64,000 nt of DNA from Pseudoalteromonas sp. N1230-9 (lineage in GTDB: Bacteria > Pseudomonadota > Gammaproteobacteria > Enterobacterales > Alteromonadaceae): NCBI RefSeq assembly GCF_032716425.1, contig NZ_CP090419.1, forward strand, positions 1,289,001-1,353,000. The letters are read 5' to 3'. Positions 6,651-15,003 of the stretch are shown here, in pieces. The position numbers were made by a program, and so were the translations under genes. Below the pieces are notes generated by a model that did no database searches, was not told the DNA's origin, and saw only the letters and a list, made by a program, of their open reading frames with translations. Position 1 is the stretch's first letter; each line of letters opens with the position of its first letter.

Positions 6651-7281
6651 AAGCAGGTAATTCACTTAATGATTTATCGCCATTAAATAACTCAAAAACC
6701 TGTGAGCTTTTAGACTCTTTAGTCGCGATATAGACTAACGCATCGGCAACGTCCTCACGATTAATAACAGCATCTTGACGTGTCGCTGGTCGGGTTGTTG
6801 TGAACACTCCTGTGGCCTTATCATCTAGCAACGTACCTGGTCTTATAATGGTGTGATTTAGCCCACTTTGTATGAGGTGTTGATCAGCCATGTGTTTAGC
6901 TACTAAATAGGGCTTAATGCTGCTTTCGATGTTGTCTGGTGCATCTGCGCCAATTGAGCTCACCATAATAAAATGATTCACTTTGGCATCCACTGCATAA
7001 TTTATAGCTTTAACTGCGGCCCATAAATCAATGAGTAGTGTTTTGTCTGCACCCGTTGCGCCACCTGAACCCGCACTAAAAATCACTTGCTCTATTCCCT
7101 CAAATGCACGACTAAAGTCGTTTTCAAGGTCTTGCTCAACAATGGTTAAATTATTGTGGTCAATATTGGCTAGCTTGTTTTTATCACGAACCAGTGCCAC
7201 CACATCATTGCCTTCGCTCAGCATTTTTTGGGTGGTCATTTTACCGATTTGCCCACTAGCACCTATGATTAAGGTTTTCAT
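6643..7281 (-). CDS. NAD(P)-binding atypical SDR-family oxidoreductase
   Basis: A 212-residue Rossmann-fold protein of the NmrA/atypical-SDR type. The nucleotide-binding motif is GASGQIG at residues 7-13, followed by a beta-alpha repeat ending with ALVRDKNKL, typical of an NADP(H) site. The segment VSSIGADAPDNIESS followed by YLVAKHMADQHL holds the Tyr-x-x-x-Lys-like position in degenerate form (YLVAK). It resembles the YwnB/YtfG-like proteins of unknown substrate. The start is preceded on the minus strand by GAAGGAGTTTGAA, a strong ribosome binding site. Convergent with and overlapping the TauE gene by 8 bases, so no room exists for a terminator between them. Confidence 0.85.
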   Translation of the reverse strand: MKTLIIGASGQIGKMTTQKMLSEGNDVVALVRDKNKLANIDHNNLTIVEQDLENDFSRAFEGIEQVIFSAGSGGATGADKTLLIDLWAAVKAINYAVDAKVNHFIMVSSIGADAPDNIESSIKPYLVAKHMADQHLIQSGLNHTIIRPGTLLDDKATGVFTTTRPATRQDAVINREDVADALVYIATKESKSSQVFELFNGDKSLSELPAFN

Positions 7282-7437
7282 TTCAAACTCCTTCTATCTA
7301 TTGGGTAAGTTTCGTCGTTAACTAAAGACCTTGGGGTATCTATTTATTTTTAAAGGGGGTAAATCAAACTTTGAATTAAAAAGTAAATTTTGGCATAGTC
7401 TAAATCAGGTACATGGATATTTTAAAAAGGACTCTAA

Positions 7438-8895
7438 GTGAAAACATTCTCAAAAGCCTTAGTATTACTAACGGCCATTTTTAGCTATTCAATCTCGGCA
7501 AAGCCCCTTATTTCACCTTACCCAAACAGTGAACTTGAAAGCTCAATCAATTTAGCAGGCGAGCAAACTAAATTGGTGAGCCAATTTGATATGACCCAAA
7601 AAACAGCAAATCGCTTTAGTTATACTGAGCATATTGGTGATGTTAGTCATAATTTATATGAAATTAAGAATGTGGCTACCCTTAAAGTGATTGAAAACTA
7701 TAAAGCAGCGCTCAAAGCTGATGGCTTTAAAATAGCTTACTCATGTGAACTTGAATCATGTGGTACAAGCAGTGATTTTGCTGACACAGTGAGCTATTTC
7801 AATCCATATAATTACCACCGTAAACCTTATTATGTTTATGCAACGAAAGGTGAAGCACCAGACTTTGCAGTGGCGGTTTTTGCTGGTCAATATCAGAATA
7901 AAACCCGTGTTATGGTTTCTTCCGTGGCAGTAAAAGAGATTGAAACAGGGTTAATTAAAGCGGATGCAGCTGGCTTTGCAAAACAGCAAAATAACAACGT
8001 AGCTAAAGCAGCAAAAGATGATGAAAGAGGCTCTAAAGACCACCCATTATTAAGCCGTTACCCTGGTAGTTATATCGAATCATATGAACAGATTGACTAT
8101 GAAGAGTTTTCGTTGCCAGTTGGTGCATTCGATACAAACACTAAACAATTACCTGTTGAAAAAGTGACAGGGGACATTACCCGCATTACCTATGTAATTA
8201 GGCAAGTATCAACACTTAAAATTTACCACAATTATGTGTCAGCATTGACGAAAGAAGGCTTTGAAACGGTGTTTAGTTGTGAGCACCAAACCTGTGGCAA
8301 GGACAGAAAAGCAATACAAGCGCTCGGCGATCATATAGCAATAAAGCAGGTGTACAACTATCACCGACAGCCTCGCTATCAGCTGATGAAAAGTACAGTC
8401 GAGAACCAAACAACGTATGTCGGTTTTTTTGTTGGTAATTACCAAGGTAACACGCGTGTTCAACTTGTTGTTATTCGAACTGAGCCATTACAAGAGGGCC
8501 TAGTTAAAACAAACCCCGATCAGGTATTAAAGCAGCTAGAGCAAAAAGGGAAAGCGGCTATTTATGGTATTTTCTTTGATTACGACAAAGCAGATATCAA
8601 GCCTGAGTCAGCGGAATCATTAAAAGTGATTGCTGATGTTTTAAATAAAAATAAACGTTTAAACCTGTACGTGGTTGGCCACACCGATGATAAAGGTAGC
8701 CCTGAGTATAACTTAACGCTGTCATCCAAGCGTGCCAAAGCCGTTGTTAAAGCACTTGTGGCTCAATACGGTATCAAAGAAGCGCGTTTAACAAGCTATG
8801 GAGTAGGGCCCTATGCACCTGCCGCAACCAACAAAAACGACTTAGGTCGTCAGCTTAATAGGCGAGTAGAACTTGTTGAACGGTTAACTAATTAA
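7438..8895 (+). CDS. Secreted DUF4892-type protein with duplicated N-domain and OmpA-like C-terminal domain
   Basis: A 485-residue exported protein starting at GTG with AAAAAGGA six bases upstream. Residues 1-21 form a Sec signal peptide. Two copies of a domain follow: each opens with a YP(N/G)S motif (LISPYPNSELE; LLSRYPGSYIE), carries a Cys pair (SCELESCG; SCEHQTCG) and a YNYHR(K/Q)P block. This matches DUF4892, which normally occurs once. The last 120 residues are an OmpA C-terminal peptidoglycan-binding domain (IFFDYDKADIKPES, VVGHTDDKGSPEYN, LGRQLNRRVELV). It should be periplasmic or outer-membrane attached and cling to peptidoglycan. The Cys pairs may form disulfides. It ends 26 bases before mnmC, with a small palindrome (GGGCTTGCAAGCCC, 8906-8919) between the convergent genes. 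Confidence 0.8.
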   Translation: MKTFSKALVLLTAIFSYSISAKPLISPYPNSELESSINLAGEQTKLVSQFDMTQKTANRFSYTEHIGDVSHNLYEIKNVATLKVIENYKAALKADGFKIAYSCELESCGTSSDFADTVSYFNPYNYHRKPYYVYATKGEAPDFAVAVFAGQYQNKTRVMVSSVAVKEIETGLIKADAAGFAKQQNNNVAKAAKDDERGSKDHPLLSRYPGSYIESYEQIDYEEFSLPVGAFDTNTKQLPVEKVTGDITRITYVIRQVSTLKIYHNYVSALTKEGFETVFSCEHQTCGKDRKAIQALGDHIAIKQVYNYHRQPRYQLMKSTVENQTTYVGFFVGNYQGNTRVQLVVIRTEPLQEGLVKTNPDQVLKQLEQKGKAAIYGIFFDYDKADIKPESAESLKVIADVLNKNKRLNLYVVGHTDDKGSPEYNLTLSSKRAKAVVKALVAQYGIKEARLTSYGVGPYAPAATNKNDLGRQLNRRVELVERLTN

Positions 8896-8921
8896 ACATG
8901 GTGAGGGCTTGCAAGCCCCTG

Positions 8922-10955
8922 TTAAATTTTATTGCGAATAAGATCACGCACTATAAAGCGGGCAGGGTGAATCGCTTGGCTCACTCGCTCGCTAAATGGC
9001 CTTGGTTCATTATTCAAGCAGGCAATTAAATGCTCGGCACACAAAGGAGCGCTACAGAGTCCTCTCGCCCCAAATCCTGTAAGTATATGCAGCCCTTGTA
9101 GAGGTTTTTCTAAGGTTTGGTATTGGTAGCGTTTACCTAGTCTTAAATTAGCAAATGCGCTGGTATAATCACTTTGCTCTGCCCATTCACCAGCCATGGG
9201 CAGATGATCGATAAAGGTACATCTAACCGCGGCTTTTGCTGAAGTTATCTCACCTAGGGTGTTGGCAAACTCGCTGTTTGGGTAAAAGCTAAGTAGTTGC
9301 TCGCGGTTTGTTTGGTTGTCCTGCTGTTTTACTTCGCGGCTTTTCGAGTTTTTTTCAAATGTCGCTCCCATGCAGTGATGGCCTTGATACTCAGGCGTAA
9401 AATAACCTTTGTGACAGAGCACGGTCTTTAAGCGCTTTGAGGATGCGCTTGCTTGAACATGTGAAACTTGCCCTCGAACGCCTACAACGGGTAATGCTTG
9501 AGTTTGGCTAAATTGGTCGCAGTGCTCACCTGCACAATTAATCACATCACTAAATGGGCCAAATGTTTGCTCTTGTGTATGTAAAAGCCAACCTGCGGCG
9601 GTTTTTTCGAGCTGTTTAATATGGCAATTAAAATGACTATTAATCGTGCTTAGTGAGTTGGCTGCATTAAACAGTGCCGTTACAAGTGCGGGTGGGTTCA
9701 CCCAGCCGCCTTTTTCAAAAAATACACCTGAATAGCCTGTGTCAACACCAGCAATTTCATCACCTTCGCAGGCGCTAACATTACGCATTAGTTCTGTTGG
9801 CCAGAGCTCTTTATTGGCAAGGTTTTGATGCTTATCGGCAAGGCCTTGTTTTACTGCATGTTGTAACACACCACACCATTGGTGAGGGTAGTCAAAGCCA
9901 GCATCAAGTAATTGCTGATAAAGGCGCATAGCATATAAAAAACTATGGGCAAACATTTCGCTATGCGGTGAGTTTTTGGCTTGTAGGTGCGGGTAAACAG
10001 CGCCCTGAACATTATGTGAAGCGCCCATAGCAAGTGCTTCATCTTGACAAAATAATGAGGTAGTAATCCCTCTTTTAGCCAGTGAGTACAGTACGCTGCT
10101 ACCGGCTATACCGCCGCCAATCACAGCCACATTGTTTAACTTGCTCGTCTGGTGGGAAAAATAAGCAGGGGCAGATTGTTGCTCATTTGACTCTGCTAAT
10201 TCGCCAATGAGCATTTCACGTTTTTTACCATAGCCCTTCGCTTTGCCTATTATAAAGCCAGCCTCTATTAAACCACGTCTTACAAATCCTGCTGCGGTGA
10301 AGGTAGCAAGGGTGGCTTTACTGCGCGAAATAGTACGCATTTTATTAAATAGGCTCTGTTGCCACATATCGGGGTTTTTACTAGGGGCAAAGCCATCGAG
10401 ATACCAAGCATCAATGATACCTTCACTTGAATAGCTCATAGCATCAATGCTGTCTTGTACATCACCAAAGTAGAGATCAAGCACAACACGGCCATTAGCG
10501 AACTCGAGCCTGTGACATCCCGCTAAATTGATAGGGTAGTTTGCAATAAGTTGTTCACTATAAAGGGCAAGCGTAGGCCATGCCTTGAGTGCGAGAATAA
10601 GATCATCACGTTTTATTGGGTATTTTTCAAAAGAGATAAAGTGCAGGCGGCTAACACTTTTTTTACCACTATGGTCGTGTTGATTTTGAACTTCTCGCTC
10701 TGCATGCTGCCTATCAAGGTGAGCTGTAAAATGCTGCCATGTGTTTAAAAAGTTAAGCCCTGTACCAAAGCCCGTTTCGGCAATCACAAAGTGGTTGCGG
10801 TCATGATTTTGTAATCGTTGCGAGATATTGTTTTGTTGATAAAACACATAATGCGATTCAGCTAAGCCATCGTCATTGGAGAAATAAACATCGCCAAATT
10901 CATCGGCGACGGGTGTACCAAGGTGATTAAAATGAATATTTGCGTTTTTGATCAT
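8922..10955 (-). CDS. mnmC: Bifunctional tRNA mnm5s2U34 methyltransferase/FAD oxidoreductase MnmC
   Basis: A 677-residue cytosolic enzyme completing 5-methylaminomethyl-2-thiouridine at tRNA wobble position 34. The N-terminal methyltransferase domain shows the SAM loop ETGFGTGLNFL and the IIDAWYLDGFAPSKNPDMW block; the C-terminal D-amino-acid-oxidase-like domain begins with the FAD motif VAVIGGGIAGSS near residue 275 and ends with TGFGARGLCSAPL. In E. coli the two halves remove the carboxymethyl group and then methylate. Length is normal for the fused enzyme, with a small insertion in the first domain (around HAEREVQNQHDHSG). The gene is divergent from fabB, exactly as in E. coli. Confidence 0.96.
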   Translation of the reverse strand: MIKNANIHFNHLGTPVADEFGDVYFSNDDGLAESHYVFYQQNNISQRLQNHDRNHFVIAETGFGTGLNFLNTWQHFTAHLDRQHAEREVQNQHDHSGKKSVSRLHFISFEKYPIKRDDLILALKAWPTLALYSEQLIANYPINLAGCHRLEFANGRVVLDLYFGDVQDSIDAMSYSSEGIIDAWYLDGFAPSKNPDMWQQSLFNKMRTISRSKATLATFTAAGFVRRGLIEAGFIIGKAKGYGKKREMLIGELAESNEQQSAPAYFSHQTSKLNNVAVIGGGIAGSSVLYSLAKRGITTSLFCQDEALAMGASHNVQGAVYPHLQAKNSPHSEMFAHSFLYAMRLYQQLLDAGFDYPHQWCGVLQHAVKQGLADKHQNLANKELWPTELMRNVSACEGDEIAGVDTGYSGVFFEKGGWVNPPALVTALFNAANSLSTINSHFNCHIKQLEKTAAGWLLHTQEQTFGPFSDVINCAGEHCDQFSQTQALPVVGVRGQVSHVQASASSKRLKTVLCHKGYFTPEYQGHHCMGATFEKNSKSREVKQQDNQTNREQLLSFYPNSEFANTLGEITSAKAAVRCTFIDHLPMAGEWAEQSDYTSAFANLRLGKRYQYQTLEKPLQGLHILTGFGARGLCSAPLCAEHLIACLNNEPRPFSERVSQAIHPARFIVRDLIRNKI

Positions 10956-11042
10956 GACTTAACTAAATAACAACGAACTTTTTTTCATTATTTTACGTGT
11001 TTTCTTTGAAATAGTCTGGCGTTATTTATAAGCTACACATTC

Positions 11043-11060
11043 AGAGTACATGTGTACGCT
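11043..11060 (+). promoter_or_regulatory. FabR-like operator upstream of fabB
   Basis: The 18-base AGAGTACA-TG-TGTACGCT is palindromic except for one position and closely resembles the FabR operator known from E. coli fabA and fabB (AGCGTACA..TGTNCGCT type). It lies 76-93 bases upstream of the fabB start in the mnmC-fabB intergenic region. FabR represses unsaturated fatty-acid synthesis genes in response to the unsaturated/saturated acyl pool, so placement and function agree. The regulator gene itself is not in this window. Confidence 0.65.
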
Positions 11061-11135
11061 AGAAAGCTGACCACTTCGAGAGTAATTTCAGCGTAAAATA
11101 GAACATAATTTAGTATATAGCTAAGGTAATTACCC

Positions 11136-12350
11136 ATGAGAAGAGCCGTTATTACGGGCATCGGTGTTGTATCAAGCATCGGTAACAACAAAGAAGAAGT
11201 ATTAGAATCATTAAAACAGGGTCGCAGTGGTATTGCGTTCAACCAAGAATTTGCTGATTACAACCTACGTAGTAACGTATCTGGCAAAATCGATATTGAT
11301 GTTAAAGAATTTGTTGATCGTAAAGCAATGCGTTTTATGGGCGATGCGGCTGCATATGCCTATATCTCTATGGCACAAGCAATTGCAGATGCAGGCCTTA
11401 ACGAAGAGCAAGTTTCGAACGAACGCACAGGTTTATTAGTGGGTTCAGGTGGTGGTTCATCTAAATGGCAAGTAGAAGCCGCAGACATCCTACGTGAAAA
11501 AGGTGTAAAACGTGTAGGCCCGTACATGGTTCCACGTACAATGGCGAGCACGACCTCTGCGTGTCTCGCAACACCATTTAAAATTAAAGGTGTTAATTAT
11601 TCAATTAGCTCTGCATGTGCGACATCTGCACACTGTATTGGTCATGCGGTTGAGCAAATTCAATTAGGTAAGCAAGACGTTATTTTTGCAGGTGGCGGTG
11701 AAGAACTGCACTGGACACTGGCAATGGAATTCGATGCAATGGGTGCATTGTCAACGAAATACAACGAAACACCAGAAAAAGCATCGCGTACGTACGATGC
11801 AAACCGTGATGGCTTTGTTATCTCTGGCGGTGGCGGTATTGTTGTTGTTGAAGAACTTGAACATGCGCTTGCTCGTGGTGCGCACATTTATGCAGAGATC
11901 ACAGGCTATGGCGCAACGTCTGATGGTTACGACATGGTAGCACCATCAGGTGAAGGTGCTGTACGTTGTATGAAGCAAGCGATGCAAGGTATTGAAGGTG
12001 GTATTGATTATTTAAATACACACGGTACTTCAACACCTGTAGGTGATGTAAAAGAGTTAGGCGCAATCCAAGAAGTATTTGGTGGTAACTCGCCAATGAT
12101 CAGTGCAACCAAAGCTATGACTGGTCACGCATTAGGTGCGGCCGGTGTTCATGAAGCGATTTTCTCACTACTTATGCTTGAAAATAACTTTGTAGCACCT
12201 TCAATTAATATTGATGAGTTAGATGAACAAGCACAAGGTTTAAACATCGTGACAGAGCGTCAAGATGTAGAATTAAATACTGTTATGTCTAACAGTTTTG
12301 GTTTTGGTGGAACGAACGCCACGCTTGTTATGAGCAAATACAAAGGTTAA
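11136..12350 (+). CDS. fabB: Beta-ketoacyl-ACP synthase I
   Basis: A 404-residue condensing enzyme extending acyl-ACP with malonyl-ACP, needed for unsaturated fatty-acid synthesis. The catalytic triad is clear: C161 in [11 protein letters not shown]296 in [10 protein letters not shown] and H331 in GHALGAAG; the C-terminal [13 protein letters not shown] is the usual glycine-rich loop. Start [13 protein letters not shown] matches the family exactly. It is preceded by a FabR-like palindrome, followed by a strong terminator, and divergent from mnmC, so it is probably monocistronic and regulated by the unsaturated fatty-acid pool. Confidence 0.97.
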   Translation: MRRAVITGIGVVSSIGNNKEEVLESLKQGRSGIAFNQEFADYNLRSNVSGKIDIDVKEFVDRKAMRFMGDAAAYAYISMAQAIADAGLNEEQVSNERTGLLVGSGGGSSKWQVEAADILREKGVKRVGPYMVPRTMASTTSACLATPFKIKGVNYSISSACATSAHCIGHAVEQIQLGKQDVIFAGGGEELHWTLAMEFDAMGALSTKYNETPEKASRTYDANRDGFVISGGGGIVVVEELEHALARGAHIYAEITGYGATSDGYDMVAPSGEGAVRCMKQAMQGIEGGIDYLNTHGTSTPVGDVKELGAIQEVFGGNSPMISATKAMTGHALGAAGVHEAIFSLLMLENNFVAPSINIDELDEQAQGLNIVTERQDVELNTVMSNSFGFGGTNATLVMSKYKG

Positions 12351-12368
12351 TTTTATCTTGTTTGTATG

Positions 12369-12394
12369 AAAGCCGAGCTTTGCTCGGCTTTTTT
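12369..12394 (+). terminator. fabB terminator
   Basis: AAAGCCGAGC (12369-12378) and GCTCGGCTTT (12382-12391) form a 10-bp stem with a 3-base loop and a T-run to 12394, 18 bases after the fabB stop. Confidence 0.9.
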
Positions 12395-12511
12395 GTTTTT
12401 AAGCACGTCAGTTTTTTTATAGATAACGGCAAAATCCTCAGAGCTGTTAACTATCCGAAAGCTGATTATTTAGTTACAATAGCGCCACTTTTCTGCTTCT
12501 CGGACACACAG

Positions 12512-13633
12512 ATGAAAATTCTTGCAGATCAAAATATGCCATTGGTTGAGCAGTACTTTGCTGATTTTGGTGATGTTGAGCGATTTGATGGCCGTAACCT
12601 AAAGCCTGAGCAACTTAAAGGGGTTGATATACTTTTAACGCGTTCTGTTACAAACGTAGATAAAGCCTTATTAACTCAAGCAGATAAACTAAAATTTGTG
12701 GGTACAGCAACGATAGGTGTTGATCACATTGATACCGATTTACTTGCTGAGCGAAATATTGCCTTTAGCAGTGCACCTGGTTGTAATGCCGTGGCGGTTG
12801 CAGAGTACGTAATTAGTAGCCTATATGCTCTAAGCCAAGAAAATGCCAGCTCTTTGCAAGGTAAAACGCTTGGAATTGTAGGTGTTGGCAGTATTGGTAG
12901 TTGTTTACGCGATAAGCTAAGTCAGTTAGGAATGACACTATTATTATGTGATCCGCCAAAGCATGAAGCAGGTGAGCTACCCAACCATACTGATTTAGAC
13001 ACTCTATTGGCTGATGCCGATATTGTTACTTTTCATGTTCCTTTAGTGAAACACGGCCCGCATAAAACGTTGCATATGCTAGATAAAACACGCTTGAGCG
13101 CACTTAAGCCAGGTATGACCATTATTAATGCAAGCCGTGGCGATGTGATTGATAATCAGGCGTTACTTGATGTGTTCGAGCAAGGTGCACAATTAGACTG
13201 TGTGCTTGATGTATGGGAAAACGAACCCACTATATTGACCCCACTGCTTGATTACGTACGCTTTGCCAGCGTACACATTGCAGGGCATACACAGGAAGGA
13301 AAAGCGCGCGGTACGCAAATGCTTTACCAAAAAGTCTGTGAACTAGAAGGGGTTGCAGCGCTTAAATCGTTAGAAGATTTTCTACCAGAACCTATTTGCC
13401 ATGCAGTCACACTAGGCGAAACATTTAGCTTGGATGATATCGGCCGACTGGTGCATCTAATATATGATGTGCGTCGTGATGATGGGATCTTGCGTAGCAA
13501 GCTTAGTAGTGAGGGTTTTGATAGTTTACGTAAAAATTATCCGCCCCGACGTGAGTTTAATACTTTGTCGGTGGCCGCAAACAGTGCGTGTGAAGCTACA
13601 TTAGCTGCACTGGGATTTAGAATTAATGAATAG
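12512..13633 (+). CDS. pdxB: 4-phosphoerythronate dehydrogenase
   Basis: The D-2-hydroxyacid dehydrogenase of the DXP-dependent pyridoxal 5'-phosphate pathway, oxidising 4-phospho-D-erythronate. The NAD-binding motif is GIVGVGSIGS; NASRGDVID holds the catalytic Arg and HIAGHTQEGK the catalytic His. The C-terminal PdxB-specific dimerisation domain (PPRREFNTLS) is present. I place the start at ATG 12512 (MKILADQNMPLVE, 373 residues, E. coli 378) because the longer frame beginning with TTG at 12362 runs through the fabB terminator. The gene order fabB-pdxB-asd matches the E. coli fabB-pdxB-usg arrangement. Confidence 0.95.
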   Translation: MKILADQNMPLVEQYFADFGDVERFDGRNLKPEQLKGVDILLTRSVTNVDKALLTQADKLKFVGTATIGVDHIDTDLLAERNIAFSSAPGCNAVAVAEYVISSLYALSQENASSLQGKTLGIVGVGSIGSCLRDKLSQLGMTLLLCDPPKHEAGELPNHTDLDTLLADADIVTFHVPLVKHGPHKTLHMLDKTRLSALKPGMTIINASRGDVIDNQALLDVFEQGAQLDCVLDVWENEPTILTPLLDYVRFASVHIAGHTQEGKARGTQMLYQKVCELEGVAALKSLEDFLPEPICHAVTLGETFSLDDIGRLVHLIYDVRRDDGILRSKLSSEGFDSLRKNYPPRREFNTLSVAANSACEATLAALGFRINE

Positions 13634-13664
13634 AGCATTTGCTTTATTCTCATGAGGAAAACAC

Positions 13665-14681
13665 ATGTCGCAAAAATTTAATGTTGCAGTTTTAGGTGCC
13701 ACAGGTTTAGTGGGTCGCCAAATTATCGATACGTTAGAAGATCGTAAGTTCCCAGTTGACCAATTATTTTTACTTGCAAGCAGCCGTAGCGCAGGTGAAG
13801 AAATTCAATTTCGCGGTGAAGCGATTGAAGTCCTTGATGTAGAAGAATTTGACTTTAGCCAAGCACATATTGGTTTATTCTCAGCTGGTGGCAGTGTCTC
13901 TGAAAAGTACGCACCAATAGCCGCAGAAGCAGGGTGTGTTGTTATCGATAACACCTCGCACTTTAGAAACGATTTTGATGTACCACTTGTTATTCCTGAA
14001 GTGAACGCATCAAGCTTAGCTGATTTTAGAAACCGTAATATTATTGCCAACCCAAATTGCTCGACCATTCAAATGTTAGTGGCATTGAAACCAATTTATG
14101 ATGCCTACGGTATTGACCGTATTAATGTGTCTACCTACCAAGCCGTGTCAGGTGCAGGTAAAGAGGCGGTTGATGAGCTTGCAAAACAAACAGCAAACTT
14201 AATGAATGCACGTCCTATGGATAATGCTGTTTTTCCTAAACAGATTGCGTTTAACGTTATTCCTCAAATCGATAGCTTTGAAGACAATGGCTACACACGT
14301 GAAGAAATGAAAATGGTAAACGAAACACAGAAAATCCTTGGTGATAGCAGTGTTGTTGTTAACCCTACATGTGTGCGTGTGCCAGTATTTTTTGGCCACA
14401 GTGAAGCAATTAACATTGAAACACGTATGCCGGTTGATTTAGAGCATGTAAAACAGTTACTAAATGATGCCGAAGGGGTTGAGCTTATTGATGATTTAGC
14501 CGATTACCCAACAGCGGTATCTGATGCAAGCGGCAACGATACTGTTTACGTAGGTCGTCTGCGTGCAGATATTTCTCATCCACACGGACTAAACATGTGG
14601 GTTGTGAGTGATAACACTCGTAAAGGCGCAGCCACAAATAGTGTGCAAATTGCAGAAGAGCTAATTGCAAACTATCTTTAA
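13665..14681 (+). CDS. asd: Aspartate-semialdehyde dehydrogenase (asd/usg family)
   Basis: A 338-residue NADPH enzyme turning aspartyl phosphate into aspartate semialdehyde for lysine, threonine, methionine and diaminopimelate synthesis. The NADP motif GATGLVGRQ is at residues 10-18 and the nucleophilic C132 lies in NPNCSTIQ. E. coli usg at this chromosomal position lacks catalytic activity; because this protein keeps the Cys it is probably an active Asd. Preceded by ATGAGGAAAACAC (good ribosome binding site), 31 bases after pdxB with which it is likely co-transcribed; ends at a strong terminator. Confidence 0.92.
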   Translation: MSQKFNVAVLGATGLVGRQIIDTLEDRKFPVDQLFLLASSRSAGEEIQFRGEAIEVLDVEEFDFSQAHIGLFSAGGSVSEKYAPIAAEAGCVVIDNTSHFRNDFDVPLVIPEVNASSLADFRNRNIIANPNCSTIQMLVALKPIYDAYGIDRINVSTYQAVSGAGKEAVDELAKQTANLMNARPMDNAVFPKQIAFNVIPQIDSFEDNGYTREEMKMVNETQKILGDSSVVVNPTCVRVPVFFGHSEAINIETRMPVDLEHVKQLLNDAEGVELIDDLADYPTAVSDASGNDTVYVGRLRADISHPHGLNMWVVSDNTRKGAATNSVQIAEELIANYL

Positions 14682-14713
14682 ATCTGATGATTTAGGCTGA
14701 ATTAAAAACGGAG

Positions 14714-14738
14714 AAAGCGGCGAGTTGCCGCTTTTTTT
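14714..14738 (+). terminator. asd terminator
   Basis: AAAGCGGC (14714-14721) pairs with GCCGCTTT (14727-14734), T-run to 14738. It closes the pdxB-asd unit. The following 265 bases up to fimV are AT-rich and should hold the fimV promoter, but I find no convincing box; the fimV start has GAAAGGAT eight bases upstream. Confidence 0.9.
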
Positions 14739-15003
14739 GTGAATTCACTGCCAAATTATTGCCGCATACGCCGTAAAAGCGTATAAACTTAACCATAACA
14801 ATAAAAATATATCTCAGCCGCGATTATTTAAGCTATTTACTATCAATGTGTTGCAATAGATATTGTAGCCCAACTGGTTTATAGTTTGCAGCTGGAATAG
14901 AGTTTGCAAGAAAACACAATTAAGAATTCAATTCTGCAAGAATTACTCAATGTTTAAGCAACGACAGTTGCTGCGTTAACATTTAAAACACGAAAGGATC
15001 AGC

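Noticed and set aside
8906..8919. GGGCTTGCAAGCCC palindrome between the OmpA-like gene and mnmC considered as an operator
   Set aside because: It lies between two convergent 3' ends, so it is more likely a weak shared terminator.
12362..12511. N-terminal extension of pdxB from TTG 12362
   Set aside because: It passes through the fabB terminator hairpin; PdxB homologues begin at the ATG at 12512.
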